Shown here: positions 1-10,176 of the stretch, piece after piece
Numbering within the stretch: position 1 is the first letter of the stretch
How the letters are laid out: the number at the start of each line of letters is the position of its first letter
Origin: Helicobacter hepaticus ATCC 51449
Lineage (GTDB): Bacteria > Campylobacterota > Campylobacteria > Campylobacterales > Helicobacteraceae
Assembly: GCF_000007905.1 (NCBI RefSeq)
Contig: NC_004917.1
Location: 682,001-746,000, forward strand
DNA: 64,000 nt
Direction: 5' to 3'
Notes under the pieces: generated by a model
Databases searched by the model: none
Told to the model about the DNA's origin: nothing
Seen by the model: only the letters and a program-made list of their open reading frames with translations
Position numbers and translations under genes: made by a program

Positions 1-1
1 G

Positions 2-76
2 TTTATTGGTGCAAAATTCAAAGAACAGAACATTCTCAATATTGCCTATGGATTAGAAAAAGAAATAAACAATTAA
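2..76 (+). CDS. gatA: GatA C-terminal end (partial gene)
   Basis: The first 75 bases are an open frame ending in TAA at 74-76 and encoding 24 residues that close with NIAYGLEKEINN. This resembles the C-terminus of the A subunit of aspartyl/glutamyl-tRNA amidotransferase, which converts misacylated Glu-tRNA(Gln) to Gln-tRNA(Gln). The call also rests on neighbourhood: gatA lies directly before guaB in H. pylori. Only the tail is present, so no catalytic residue can be checked. It lies 19 bp before guaB in the same direction, probably as one transcript. Confidence 0.65.
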   Translation, partial: FIGAKFKEQNILNIAYGLEKEINN

Positions 77-92
77 TTTTATAAAGGAGTAA

Positions 93-1541
<1,449 letters not shown>

Positions 1542-1551
1542 AAGGAATAAA

Positions 1552-1800
1552 ATGGCAGATTCTAAAAAGCAAAAAATCATTTCGCAAACTAACACCGAAA
1601 ATAAAAAAAACGAAATAACACAAGAAGAAGACTTTGAGGATATGCTTGAACGAGCTAAAGAAGTATTAAGCAAACTCAATGCTCAAGAAATTACCCTTAA
1701 AGAATCTCTCGCTCTTTATGAGCAAGGAATGCAAAGTCTTAAAAACGCTCAAGAAATTTTAGAACAAGCCAAATTGCAGTATCAAGAATTTAAAGATTAG
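1552..1800 (+). CDS. xseB: Exodeoxyribonuclease VII small subunit
   Basis: An 82-residue helical protein. The second half fits the XseB pattern: FEDMLERAKEVLSKL, then ESLALYEQGMQ, then a final helix. XseB binds the XseA catalytic subunit to form exonuclease VII, which degrades single-stranded DNA. The first 25 residues are a charged, low-complexity Lys/Glu/Asn extension that includes a run of eight A bases. It starts 10 bp after guaB and ends 5 bp before fliR, so the three are probably one transcript. The xseA gene is not in the window. Confidence 0.85.
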   Translation: MADSKKQKIISQTNTENKKNEITQEEDFEDMLERAKEVLSKLNAQEITLKESLALYEQGMQSLKNAQEILEQAKLQYQEFKD

Positions 1801-1805
1801 ATTCT

Positions 1806-2582
1806 ATGGAGCTTGTCGCTTATCTTACTCAACCAAATAGTGTTGCTGTATTTTTATTACTCATAGCACGTTTTGGTGGTGTATTTGCGTTTTTTCCATT
1901 TTTTGACAATCAACTTATTAGTATTCATATCCGTGCGGCAATGGTATTTTTTATGAGTGTGGCATTTTTTCCTCTTGCAACCTATACGCTGCCTGATATG
2001 ACTATGGTAGAGTTTCTTATTGCTGCACTTTTTGAAATTATGCTAGGATTCATTGCTTCAGTATGTTTGCAAATTGTTTTTGCAATGTTAAGTTTTGGCG
2101 GCGAAATTATCAGTTTCACAATGGGATTCACTATGGCAAGTGCATATGACCCTGTGAGTGGAACACAAAAACCCATTATTGCGCAACTTATAGCCATTAT
2201 AGGCTTACTTGTCGCTTTAAGTCTTGATTTTCATCATACTATTTTTCTTATCATCTCTCATAGCATTGAAGCTACGCCATTGGGGGGCTTTGTATTTGAG
2301 CCAAAAAGTGCAGCTTATTTTGTCAAAGCCTTTAGTAATATTTTTGCTGTGGGCTTTTCTATGGCATTTCCCATTCTCGCAATTATCTTGCTCTCTGATA
2401 TTATCTTTGGTATGATTATGAAAACCCACCCGCAATTCAATCTCCTTGTTATAGGTTTTCCTGTAAAAATTGCCATTGCCTTTGTCGTGCTTGTGCTTAC
2501 AATTTCTACAATTATGTATACTTTCAAAAATGAACTTAAAAATGCTTTTTTTGCGGTAGGGAAAATTTTTTTAGGGCAATAA
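1806..2582 (+). CDS. fliR: Flagellar type III export apparatus protein FliR
   Basis: A 258-residue integral membrane protein with about six hydrophobic segments. It begins with a FliR-like N-terminus (RFGGVFAFFPFF) and contains the conserved FMSVAFFP and SFGGEIISFTMGF stretches. FliR is part of the FliPQR export gate in the flagellar basal body and carries rod, hook and filament subunits across the inner membrane. The ATG lies 5 bp after xseB, suggesting translational coupling. It converges with the nuclease gene, with one base between the two stop codons. A run of six G occurs near 2282, too short to call phase-variable. Confidence 0.93.
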   Translation: MELVAYLTQPNSVAVFLLLIARFGGVFAFFPFFDNQLISIHIRAAMVFFMSVAFFPLATYTLPDMTMVEFLIAALFEIMLGFIASVCLQIVFAMLSFGGEIISFTMGFTMASAYDPVSGTQKPIIAQLIAIIGLLVALSLDFHHTIFLIISHSIEATPLGGFVFEPKSAAYFVKAFSNIFAVGFSMAFPILAIILLSDIIFGMIMKTHPQFNLLVIGFPVKIAIAFVVLVLTISTIMYTFKNELKNAFFAVGKIFLGQ

Positions 2583-2583
2583 A

Positions 2584-3150
2584 TTAGAATCCTACACACG
2601 CTCTTGTCATTTTTTCATAACCTTGCAGTGCCTTTTGCACAAAGCGTTGATTATGGCTTATAAGTAATGTTTCAAAATTATTTTCAAATGCATTTTTACT
2701 CCAATTTGCTGAACCAAGGACAAGAATCTTCTTATCCACAATCGCCATTTTTTGATGCATAATGCCATAATAGCGCTTGTTCTTAGCTCGCATACCACTA
2801 AGAAGGCATACTGAAATGTTATTATATTTAGCAAGATAACCGATAACGGAAGTATCATTCTTCAAATTACTTTCCTTATCAAAAATAATAGAAATCTTAA
2901 CACCTCTCTTAGCGCTATCTCGAAGTATTTTAGCAATATCATTATTCGTAAAACTATAAATGCTAATTTTAATTTCACTTTGAGCATTTTTAAGCACAGA
3001 TTTGAGCGTATTAATGGCTTGGTCTTGTTCATAAGGGAGCATATAAAACATATCATTCTCAGATGAATGTAATGAAGTGCCCCATAAAATTGTGTGCAAT
3101 ATCCCCACAATCAAACAGATTCTATATATTTTTGTCATTTTTTGTTGCAT
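2584..3150 (-). CDS. nucT: Phospholipase D-superfamily (HKD) nuclease, exported
   Basis: 188 residues with an N-terminal hydrophobic segment (about 8-25) that would act as signal peptide or membrane anchor. A single HKD motif, HQKMAIVD followed by GSANWS, marks the Nuc-type endonuclease branch of the phospholipase D superfamily; such proteins dimerise to build one active site. The position next to the poly-E gene and gmk matches the H. pylori membrane-associated nuclease NucT, so nucleic-acid degradation at the cell envelope is the likely role. The start at 3150 has an AAAGGAA site upstream. It is transcribed divergently from the poly-E gene. Confidence 0.85.
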   Translation of the reverse strand: MQQKMTKIYRICLIVGILHTILWGTSLHSSENDMFYMLPYEQDQAINTLKSVLKNAQSEIKISIYSFTNNDIAKILRDSAKRGVKISIIFDKESNLKNDTSVIGYLAKYNNISVCLLSGMRAKNKRYYGIMHQKMAIVDKKILVLGSANWSKNAFENNFETLLISHNQRFVQKALQGYEKMTRACVGF

Positions 3151-3178
3151 TTTATTCCTTTTGTAGCGTTGATTTAGA

Positions 3179-3184
3179 TATAAT
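3179..3184 (+). promoter_or_regulatory. Predicted -10 box for the poly-E gene
   Basis: TATAAT in the 78-bp divergent gap, 44 bp before the chosen ATG of the poly-E protein. No convincing -35 is seen, which is normal for Helicobacter sigma-70 promoters. Confidence 0.55.
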
Positions 3185-3228
3185 TTTAAATTACTATCAC
3201 AAAAAATGCAATAAAAGTGGGAGTTCGT

Positions 3229-5043
3229 ATGAAATTTTTGCTAATCAACACCAATCAAATTGTTCAAAAACTTGTAGAAATTACAGCTAAAAAGGCTGGG
3301 GCAAACCTCACGAGTATAAGAGAATCTAACGAAATGGGTGATTTAGAACAATATGACTATGTGATTATTGATGATGATTGCCTTTCGCTTGATGCAAAAA
3401 CCTATCTCAATGCTCTGAAACCAAAACGCAAGTGTCTTATTTATAATAAACAAGGTAAGCGTATTGAGGGATTTGACGATTATGTGCAAAAACCATTTTT
3501 GCCAACAAGTATTTTAGATATTTTCACAGCACAGCTTGGACACGAAAATACGCAAAATGGAGTAGAAGCAGAAACTGGCAAAGTGTCCATTATAGAAGAT
3601 ATAGGCGATGAGAGTGCAAATTTAAGTCTTGATAACCTTGATGAAGGCTTAAGCGAGATAGATTCTCTCCTTGAAGATAGTGCGCTTGATGAACATATAT
3701 CATCTGAAGATACAACGCCTAAAGTCAATACCGAATCTAACCAAGAAGAACAAGCACCAAATGAGCAGGACGCACAGACTGCAGAAGAGGACATTGCACA
3801 AGAAGAAATAAGCGAAAATGAGAGTGAAGAGATTTCGCTTGAAAATACTAATGAAGATGCAAATACAGATGAGGAAGTAAGTTTAGAAGAATTAGAACTT
3901 AATGATGCTGTTTTAGAAGAAGATTCTACGGCTGAAAATGATTTAGATGTTGAGCTTGATTTGAGTAATATTGACAAACTTGGAGATGAAGAAAAAATCC
4001 AAGAGAGTGCAGATGAGGCAAAACAACCAGATGATATACCTCTAGAAGAAAATACGGAGCAAGAAGAGACTTTGGCAGATACTCCAACTCAAGCAGATAT
4101 TGCAGAGGATAATGAATCTGAAACCCAAACAGAGGTAGTAGCAGATGAGACAAATGTAGATTTAGCAGAAGAATTAAGTGATACGCAAGATTCTAAAAAC
4201 TTAGAAGATTTAGATACCAAAGACACTCAAGATACTGCAGAAGAAAGTATAGCAGCAGATACTTTAGAAGAAGAATTAGAGGCAACAGAAACAGAAAATA
4301 TAACTGATGATATAACGCAAGATTTGCCTGAAAATGCTGCGGACGAGGAAGGTATAGAAGAGTCTAATGAAGAATCTCTTGAAGATTTGCCCCAAAAAAC
4401 ACAAGAAAATGAAGATGATACGCTCCAACCTGAAGAATTAACGCTTGAAGAATCTCCACAAACAGATGAAGTAGAAATTGCAGAGGGATTAGATTTACAA
4501 GATGCCCTTGCAGATACAGATTCTATGTCTGATGATATCCAAGATGATGAAGAAAAACAAGAGAGTGCAGATACGTTAGAAAACGATTTGCTTGATGATG
4601 TAGAGAGTATCGCGCTTGGAGATGAGGATATACCTGAACAAGACACAGATGAAAATATAGGTATTGATTTAGGAGACGAATTAGATAAGGATATAGATAA
4701 AGAATCTGTGCTTGATGAAGAACAAGTAGGTGAGGTATCTGAAGCTCTTAGCGCACTTGAAAGCAATGATACAAAAAAAGAAGATTTTGCTTCGCTCAAA
4801 GAGCCTGATGTTGCTCACGCTTTAGGTGAAGAGCTTGAAAATGTTGAAGAAGAAAACCAAGATGCTCAAACACAAGAATACAAACCTCAAGATTCGCAAC
4901 ATCAATCTCAAGAAATTGTCAAAAATATGATAGCAAACTCTGTGCAAAGTAGCATTTCTAGTTTAAGTTCTAATAATCTTAAATCAATGCTTGATGGGCT
5001 TGAAGTAACAATCAATATTAGCTTTAAAGACAAAAGCAAATGA
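3229..5043 (+). CDS. Poly-E-rich protein with receiver-like N-terminal domain
   Basis: About 604 residues from the ATG at 3229 (GTGGGAG site upstream; a GTG at 3217 is a less likely start). Three parts are visible. Residues 1-105 look like a degenerate response-regulator receiver: a strand-helix start, an acidic DYVIIDDD strand end and a YVQKPFLP signature holding the receiver-type Lys. Residues 110-560 are very rich in Glu and Asp with repeated Asp-Ser/Glu-Ser steps and should be disordered. The last 40 residues form a conserved-looking helix and strand. It matches the H. pylori poly-E-rich protein by position (between nucT and gmk). Function is unknown. Its stop overlaps the gmk start (ATGA). 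Confidence 0.8.
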   Translation: MKFLLINTNQIVQKLVEITAKKAGANLTSIRESNEMGDLEQYDYVIIDDDCLSLDAKTYLNALKPKRKCLIYNKQGKRIEGFDDYVQKPFLPTSILDIFTAQLGHENTQNGVEAETGKVSIIEDIGDESANLSLDNLDEGLSEIDSLLEDSALDEHISSEDTTPKVNTESNQEEQAPNEQDAQTAEEDIAQEEISENESEEISLENTNEDANTDEEVSLEELELNDAVLEEDSTAENDLDVELDLSNIDKLGDEEKIQESADEAKQPDDIPLEENTEQEETLADTPTQADIAEDNESETQTEVVADETNVDLAEELSDTQDSKNLEDLDTKDTQDTAEESIAADTLEEELEATETENITDDITQDLPENAADEEGIEESNEESLEDLPQKTQENEDDTLQPEELTLEESPQTDEVEIAEGLDLQDALADTDSMSDDIQDDEEKQESADTLENDLLDDVESIALGDEDIPEQDTDENIGIDLGDELDKDIDKESVLDEEQVGEVSEALSALESNDTKKEDFASLKEPDVAHALGEELENVEEENQDAQTQEYKPQDSQHQSQEIVKNMIANSVQSSISSLSSNNLKSMLDGLEVTINISFKDKSK

Positions 5044-5645
5044 TGAGCAAAGGGGCAGTGCTTATTATCTCTGGACCAAGTGGCTGTGGCAAAAGCACAT
5101 TAACAAAATCGCTTATAGAATCTATCCCTAATGTGTATTTTTCTATTTCAACAACTACGCGCCCTATGCGTGAGGGTGAGACTGATGGTGTGCATTATCA
5201 TTTTGTGAGCAAAGAACATTTTTTACAAGACATTCACAATAATGTTTTTTTGGAATGGGCAGAAGTGCATACAAATTTTTATGGCACTTCACTCAAACCT
5301 GTTCAGCAAGCGCTTGAACAAGATAAAATTGTGCTCTTTGATGTTGATGTGCAAGGACATCACAGCATTAAAGAATATTTTGGGGATTTTGCCAAGTCTG
5401 TATTTATTACAACAAAAAATAAAGATATTCTCCGAGAGCGACTTATTTCGCGTCAAACAGATGATCTTCAAACTATTGAATTTCGTCTTATTCAAGCCCA
5501 TAATGAAATGCAGCATATTCACAATTTTGATTATCTTATTATTAATGATGATATTACTACTGCAAAAGAAGCTATGGTTGCCATTGCGCGCTCACTTAAA
5601 TATCAGCAAATTGAGCGTTTGAGTAAGATTATCCAAAAATGGTAA
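5040..5645 (+). CDS. gmk: Guanylate kinase
   Basis: 201 residues of full family length. It phosphorylates GMP to GDP with ATP, downstream of guaB in guanine nucleotide supply. The P-loop GPSGCGKST spans residues 12-20, and the GMP-binding region RPMREGETDGVHYHF follows. The start overlaps the poly-E stop by four bases. Two adjacent ATG codons (5040 and 5043) are both possible starts. Gene order with the poly-E gene, tatA and argS is as in H. pylori. Confidence 0.95.
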   Translation: MMSKGAVLIISGPSGCGKSTLTKSLIESIPNVYFSISTTTRPMREGETDGVHYHFVSKEHFLQDIHNNVFLEWAEVHTNFYGTSLKPVQQALEQDKIVLFDVDVQGHHSIKEYFGDFAKSVFITTKNKDILRERLISRQTDDLQTIEFRLIQAHNEMQHIHNFDYLIINDDITTAKEAMVAIARSLKYQQIERLSKIIQKW

Positions 5646-5684
5646 GATTGAACGATAAGTTTAAGATTTAAAGACGAGTTTTGG

Positions 5685-5690
5685 TATAAT
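5685..5690 (+). promoter_or_regulatory. Predicted -10 box for tatA-argS
   Basis: TATAAT lies in the 72-bp gap after gmk and 27 bp before the tatA ATG. An AAAGGAG ribosome site follows. It suggests that tatA-argS has its own start besides read-through from gmk. Confidence 0.5.
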
Positions 5691-5717
5691 ACCTCAATTT
5701 TTATCAAAGGAGATTCT

Positions 5718-5966
5718 ATGCACCCCCCTAGTATTACACAATTGTTGATTATTTTGCTTATTATTGTGCTCCTTTTTGGTGCAAAAAAAATTCCCGAACT
5801 TGCAAAAGGATTAGGAAGTGGTATTAAAAACTTCAAAAAAGCTGTCAAAGAAGATGAAGAAGATAATCAAAGTGAAGAAAATACAAAATCTCAAATCAAA
5901 CAAAGCGAATCTAAAAATGAGAATGTATCAAAAACTCACACAGATTCTCAAAAACAAGACACTTAA
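5718..5966 (+). CDS. tatA: Sec-independent protein translocase subunit TatA
   Basis: 82 residues with the TatA plan: a short periplasmic start, one membrane helix ([12 protein letters not shown]), the FGAKKIPEL hinge, an amphipathic helix and an acidic, Lys/Ser-rich cytoplasmic tail. TatA oligomerises into the pore of the twin-arginine pathway, which exports folded cofactor-containing proteins such as selenocysteine formate dehydrogenase. The second to fourth codons contain a run of six C. The stop shares one base with the argS start, so the two are translationally coupled. Confidence 0.92.
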
Positions 5967-7612
5967 TGCACCACCATATCAAAGCTCTTCTCCAAAGTGC
6001 ATTGAATATTAAAAACACAATTGACATTGTGCTTGAGAGACCAAAAAACAAAGACTTGGGGCATTTTGCTACACCTCTTGCCCTTAGCCTTGCTAAGATT
6101 GAAAAAACCAATCCTAAGCTTATCGCTGAAGAGATTGCTAAAATACTTACAAATTACGCAGAGTTTGAAAAAGTAGAAACTCTCAATGGCTTTGTAAATC
6201 TCACACTTTCTACAACTTTTCTTCAACATATTGCACAAAAACAACTGCAGCATTGTATGACTCTTGAAGCAGATTCTATAAATCCTAACATATCTCAATA
6301 TACACAAAAGACTCAAATAACACCAAAAGAGCATATTTTGATTGAATTTGTCAGTGCCAATCCCACAGGACCGCTTCACATTGGGCACGCAAGAGGTGCT
6401 GTATATGGCGATGCACTTACTCGTGTAGGGCGGTTTTTAGGTTATGATATACTCACCGAATATTATATAAACGATGCAGGGGCACAGATTTATATGCTTG
6501 GGCTATCAATTTTTCTTGCAGGGAGAGAACATATCCTTAAAACTCAAGTAGAATATCCACAAAGTTATTATAAGGGCGAATATATTATTGATTTAGCAAA
6601 ACAATGTGCGCTACACTTTGGTGAAGATGTTTTTAAAAGTGAAGATTCTATCTCCTCTCTTGCAGATTTTGGCAAAGATATGATGCTTCAAGAGATTAAA
6701 GATAATCTAGCGCAAGTTGGGATTAAATTTGATTCCTTTGTGAGCGAAAAATCCCTTTATGACAGATGGCAAGATACGCTTGATACTTTAAAATCTCATC
6801 AAGGTATTTATACCAAAGATGGCAAAATCTGGATTGCTTCCTCGCAAATCAATGATGAAAAAGACCGAGTTGTCGTGAGGGAGAATGGTGAGCCGACCTA
6901 TCTTGCTGGAGATATTATCTATCATCAAGATAAATTTCATCGCCATTTTGAACATTATATTAATATTTGGGGAGCCGATCATCACGGCTATATTGCACGC
7001 GTAAAGGCAGCTATTCATTTTTTGGGCTATGATGAAAATAAACTTGAAGTGTTGCTTTCTCAAATGGTAAGCCTTCTTAAAGGTGGGCAACCTTATAAAA
7101 TGAGTAAACGTGCAGGAAATTTTATCCTTATGAAAGATGTAATAGAAGATATTGGAGCTGATGCACTTCGTTTTATTTTTCTCTCTAAAAAACCTGATAC
7201 ACACCTTGAATTTGATGTTGATGAACTTAAAAAAGAAGATGGAAGCAATCCTATTTATTATATTAACTATGCTAATGCTAGAATCCACACACTTTTTAAT
7301 AAAGCTGGAGTAAATATGCAGCAGACAGCACAAAATGCGAATAAATTGGATATAAATGAACAAGCAAAGGCGCTTTTGTTTGAAGCTCTTTGTCTGCAAC
7401 AAATAATAGAATCTAGCTTTCGCAATAGAGAGATTCAAAAAATATGTGATTATCTTAAAAGCCTCTCTGCTTCATTTCACAGCTTTTATAATACACACAA
7501 AATCTTGCAAAGTCCAAATGAATCAAGTATTCTTTATGTGCTAATGATTGTCAGCCAAAGCCTCACACTTGGATTATCTCTGCTTGGAATTAAAGCAAAA
7601 ACAAGAATGTAA
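5966..7612 (+). CDS. argS: Arginyl-tRNA synthetase
   Basis: 548-residue class I aminoacyl-tRNA synthetase that charges tRNA(Arg). It has the N-terminal Arg-S additional domain (about 1-85), the HIGH signature in [12 protein letters not shown], a KMSK loop in [10 protein letters not shown] and a helical anticodon-binding (DALR) domain at the end. The ATG overlaps the tatA stop by one base, as expected for the conserved tatA-argS pair. Confidence 0.96.
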
Positions 7613-7613
7613 T

Positions 7614-8309
7614 ATGTGCCAGAGCTCAAAAGCATTTATTGCACTTAAAGATGCTTTTCCACATACAATTCCTATTATGCTTGGTTATATTTTTATGGGT
7701 GCAGTATTTGGTATCTTATTGCAAAAAACAGGTTATGGTGCGATATGGGCAGCTATAATGGCAGTGGCTATTTATGGGGGAACGACACAATTTATTGCTG
7801 TCGGGCTCATAGCAAGTGGAGCTGGCTTATGGGAGAGCTTTGTGCTTGTTTCTATGATTAATGCACGACAAATTTTTTACTCTATAAGTATGTTAGAGAG
7901 GTTTAAACGTATGGGCAAAAAGCGTTATTATATGATTTATTCCCTCACTGATGAGACCCTTGCACTTCTTAATCTTAAGTCTCCCAAAACAGGAGTAGAT
8001 AAACAATGGTTTGATTTTTTTATCGCTGCGCTCAATCAAAGCTATTGGGTTATAGGCTGCACTCTTGGAGCAGCACTTGGTGGAAAGCTTGAGTTTAATT
8101 CTAATGGACTTGATTTTGTGATGAGTGCTATTTTTGTTGTGATTTTTATTGAACAATGGCGTAATAAAACAATGCGTATTCCTGCACTCATTGGCATTAT
8201 AATAAGTTTAATATGTTTATATATTTTTGGGGCACAACAATTTTTAATCCCCTCACTTGTGGGCATTTGTGTTATATTAAGCCTATGGAGAAAACCCATT
8301 GTCGCCTGA
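7614..8309 (+). CDS. azlC: AzlC-family branched-chain amino acid exporter, large subunit
   Basis: 231 residues from the ATG at 7614, one base after the argS stop; upstream in-frame codons lie inside argS and are unlikely to be used. The family pattern starts with FPHTIPIMLGYIFMGAVFG, then GGTTQFIAVGL and NARQIFYSISM, with several membrane helices. AzlC pairs with a small AzlD-type protein to export branched-chain amino acids or analogues (BrnFE in Corynebacterium). The next gene is that partner and overlaps it. The actual substrate is not known. Confidence 0.85.
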   Translation: MCQSSKAFIALKDAFPHTIPIMLGYIFMGAVFGILLQKTGYGAIWAAIMAVAIYGGTTQFIAVGLIASGAGLWESFVLVSMINARQIFYSISMLERFKRMGKKRYYMIYSLTDETLALLNLKSPKTGVDKQWFDFFIAALNQSYWVIGCTLGAALGGKLEFNSNGLDFVMSAIFVVIFIEQWRNKTMRIPALIGIIISLICLYIFGAQQFLIPSLVGICVILSLWRKPIVA

Positions 8310-8640
8310 AATTTTGCACTCGGTCCTTCTTATTGCGCTTATTGCGCTTAATACTCTCTTAAGTCGCTTTTTGCCTTTTATTATCTTTGCTAAATCTACA
8401 CCCACATTCATTGTCTCTTTAGGTAAAGTGCTGCCAAGTGCAATTATTGCAATGCTTATTATATATTGCCTTAAAGATATGGATTTAGAGCACTCTCCAT
8501 ATGGACTTAATGAAATTATTGCTGTCTTAGTAGTAAGCTACATACATATAGTGTTTAAGATTCCCGTTTTAAGCATTGTATGTGGAACTATCACTTATAT
8601 GATATTAATACAAAATGCAATTTTAGATTTTATACCCTAG
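8299..8640 (+). CDS. azlD: AzlD-family branched-chain amino acid exporter, small subunit
   Basis: 113 residues with four hydrophobic segments and the family start NTLLSRFLPFIIF. A TTG start at 8299 is chosen because a GGAG site sits eight bases before it, inside the end of azlC; the two genes overlap by 11 bp and are surely co-translated. It is the small partner of the AzlC exporter. The stop codon lies within the 5' arm of a strong terminator hairpin. Confidence 0.8.
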   Translation: MSPEILHSVLLIALIALNTLLSRFLPFIIFAKSTPTFIVSLGKVLPSAIIAMLIIYCLKDMDLEHSPYGLNEIIAVLVVSYIHIVFKIPVLSIVCGTITYMILIQNAILDFIP

Positions 8641-8664
8641 AATCAAAAATCTCTAGGGTATAAA
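8629..8664. terminator. Bidirectional terminator between azlD and fldA
   Basis: A perfect 13-bp inverted repeat (TTTATACCCTAGA and its complement) with a 10-base loop lies between the convergent azlD and fldA genes. The outer arms are T/A-rich on each side, so it can end transcription from both directions. The 5' arm includes the azlD stop codon. Confidence 0.75.
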
Positions 8665-8670
8665 TAAATA

Positions 8671-9168
8671 TTAAGCAAAAGCACCTTTAAGTGTCTTTAC
8701 CCACGCTTGAATTCTGCTATCTGTCATATCTTCTTGATTAACCTCATCAATGACTAAGCCTACAAACTTTCCATTTACAACTGCCAAACTCTCATCAAAA
8801 GTGTAGCCATCTGTGCTTGTTTGTCCAATAATTTTTCCTTGTTTTGATACTTTTTCATAAATATGTGCAATACCATTACAAAAAGTTTCGCTATAAATTT
8901 CTTGGTCGCCAAGCCCTACAAGAGCGATAGTTTTACCTGAAAAAGCAGCTTCATCAATACTAGAAAGAAAACTATCCCAATCATCTTGTAAATCACCTGA
9001 ACCATAAGTAGGTGTAGCAAAAATAAGATTCTCAAATGCACTTAAATCATCAGCTTTACTTGAAGCAACATCAAATATTTGACAATCGCCTAATTTATCA
9101 GCAATTTTTTGAGCAACTTCTTGCGTAGTGCCACCATCGCTTCCATAAAATAAACCAATTTTTTTCAT
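8671..9168 (-). CDS. fldA: Flavodoxin
   Basis: 165-residue FMN-binding electron carrier. The phosphate loop GSDGGTTQEVA (9-19) replaces the usual T/S-x-T-G-x-T form in the Helicobacter manner. The aromatic flavin loop is ATPTYGSGDLQDDWD and the second loop is GLGDQEIYSETF. In Helicobacter, flavodoxin accepts electrons from pyruvate:flavodoxin oxidoreductase and is essential. An AGGAG site precedes the ATG, and a second GGAG lies about 30 bp further upstream. It is monocistronic, with a terminator shared with azlD. Confidence 0.93.
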   Translation of the reverse strand: MKKIGLFYGSDGGTTQEVAQKIADKLGDCQIFDVASSKADDLSAFENLIFATPTYGSGDLQDDWDSFLSSIDEAAFSGKTIALVGLGDQEIYSETFCNGIAHIYEKVSKQGKIIGQTSTDGYTFDESLAVVNGKFVGLVIDEVNQEDMTDSRIQAWVKTLKGAFA

Positions 9169-9319
9169 ATATGTCTCCTAAAATATTAAAATAATCTCCT
9201 TTACTTTATACTATAAAAACTAATACAAGGTAAGAAGACTAATATCCTTAATCTCAATTAATTCTTATCCAACAAACCCAAAAGAAATAAGATTCTTAAA
9301 TAAACTTTTGCAAGTGCAC

Positions 9320-10126
9320 TTAAAATACAGGCACAATCTCGCCCTGATAGTGCTGCTGAATAAAATCTTTTACTTTTTGAGATTGCAACGCATTTTTAAG
9401 CTTTTGGAGATTCTCATCATTCACTCTTGTGCTTTGCACAACTAGAATATTCGCATAAGGCGATTGTGAGCCTTCCAAAAAAAGTGCATCAGAGCTTTTT
9501 AATCCAGCTTGAAGTGCATAATTGCCATTAATCACTGCACCATCAACATCATCTAAAGTGCGGGGCAAAAGTGCTGCTTCAACAGGCTTAATTTTAATAC
9601 TCTTTGGATTCTCAACAATATCAAGCTCTGTAGCATTAAGGTTATTAGTATCTGCAAGCTTTATTATGCCTTTAGAATCTAACAAAAGAAGAGCCCTTCC
9701 ACCATTACTTGGGTCATTAGGAATAGCAATAGTAGCACCTTGAGGAAGAGAATCTATATCCTTAAATTTATGTGAATAAAATCCAAGTGGCTCAATGTGA
9801 ATACTTGCAATAGATTCTAAATTAAGCCCTTTATCTTTTTTAAGCGCATCAAGAAAAGGCTTATGTTGGTGATAATTCGCATCAAGAGAACCATCATTTA
9901 AGCTCACATTAGGTGTTACATAATCTGTAAATTGCACGATTTGCAAATCAATACCCTCTTTTTCCAAATCAGGTTTAATAAATTCAAGAATCTCTGCGTG
10001 TGGCACAGGGGTTGCGCCCACTTTAAGCACAACTTTTTCTGCTGTGCCATCTTGTGATGTATTTTTCTCATCACTACAACCAAAAAACACTAATCCTACT
10101 AAAATAAAAGTAAGTAACTTTTTCAT
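9320..10126 (-). CDS. metQ: Methionine ABC transporter substrate-binding lipoprotein (copy 1)
   Basis: 268 residues with a lipoprotein signal (lipobox VFFGC, Cys 17). The body is a NlpA/MetQ periplasmic binding protein: KVGATPVPHAEILEF, VSLNDGSLDANYHQHKPF and GAVINGNYALQAGL are family landmarks. It is anchored outside the inner membrane and hands methionine (D or L) to MetNI. It is last in the metN-metI-metQ-metQ operon and closely resembles the gene before it, so it arose by tandem duplication. Confidence 0.88.
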   Translation of the reverse strand: MKKLLTFILVGLVFFGCSDEKNTSQDGTAEKVVLKVGATPVPHAEILEFIKPDLEKEGIDLQIVQFTDYVTPNVSLNDGSLDANYHQHKPFLDALKKDKGLNLESIASIHIEPLGFYSHKFKDIDSLPQGATIAIPNDPSNGGRALLLLDSKGIIKLADTNNLNATELDIVENPKSIKIKPVEAALLPRTLDDVDGAVINGNYALQAGLKSSDALFLEGSQSPYANILVVQSTRVNDENLQKLKNALQSQKVKDFIQQHYQGEIVPVF

Positions 10127-10176
10127 TAATTCTCCTTAAAATAAAATTAATCTGCCTTACACAATGTAAGGATTGC

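Noticed and set aside
2282-2287. G6 in fliR and C6 in tatA as contingency tracts
   Set aside because: Runs of six are too short to infer phase variation.
3480-4799. Long serine-rich open frames on the minus strand under the poly-E gene
   Set aside because: They are the antisense image of Glu/Asp codons; no ribosome sites or family features.
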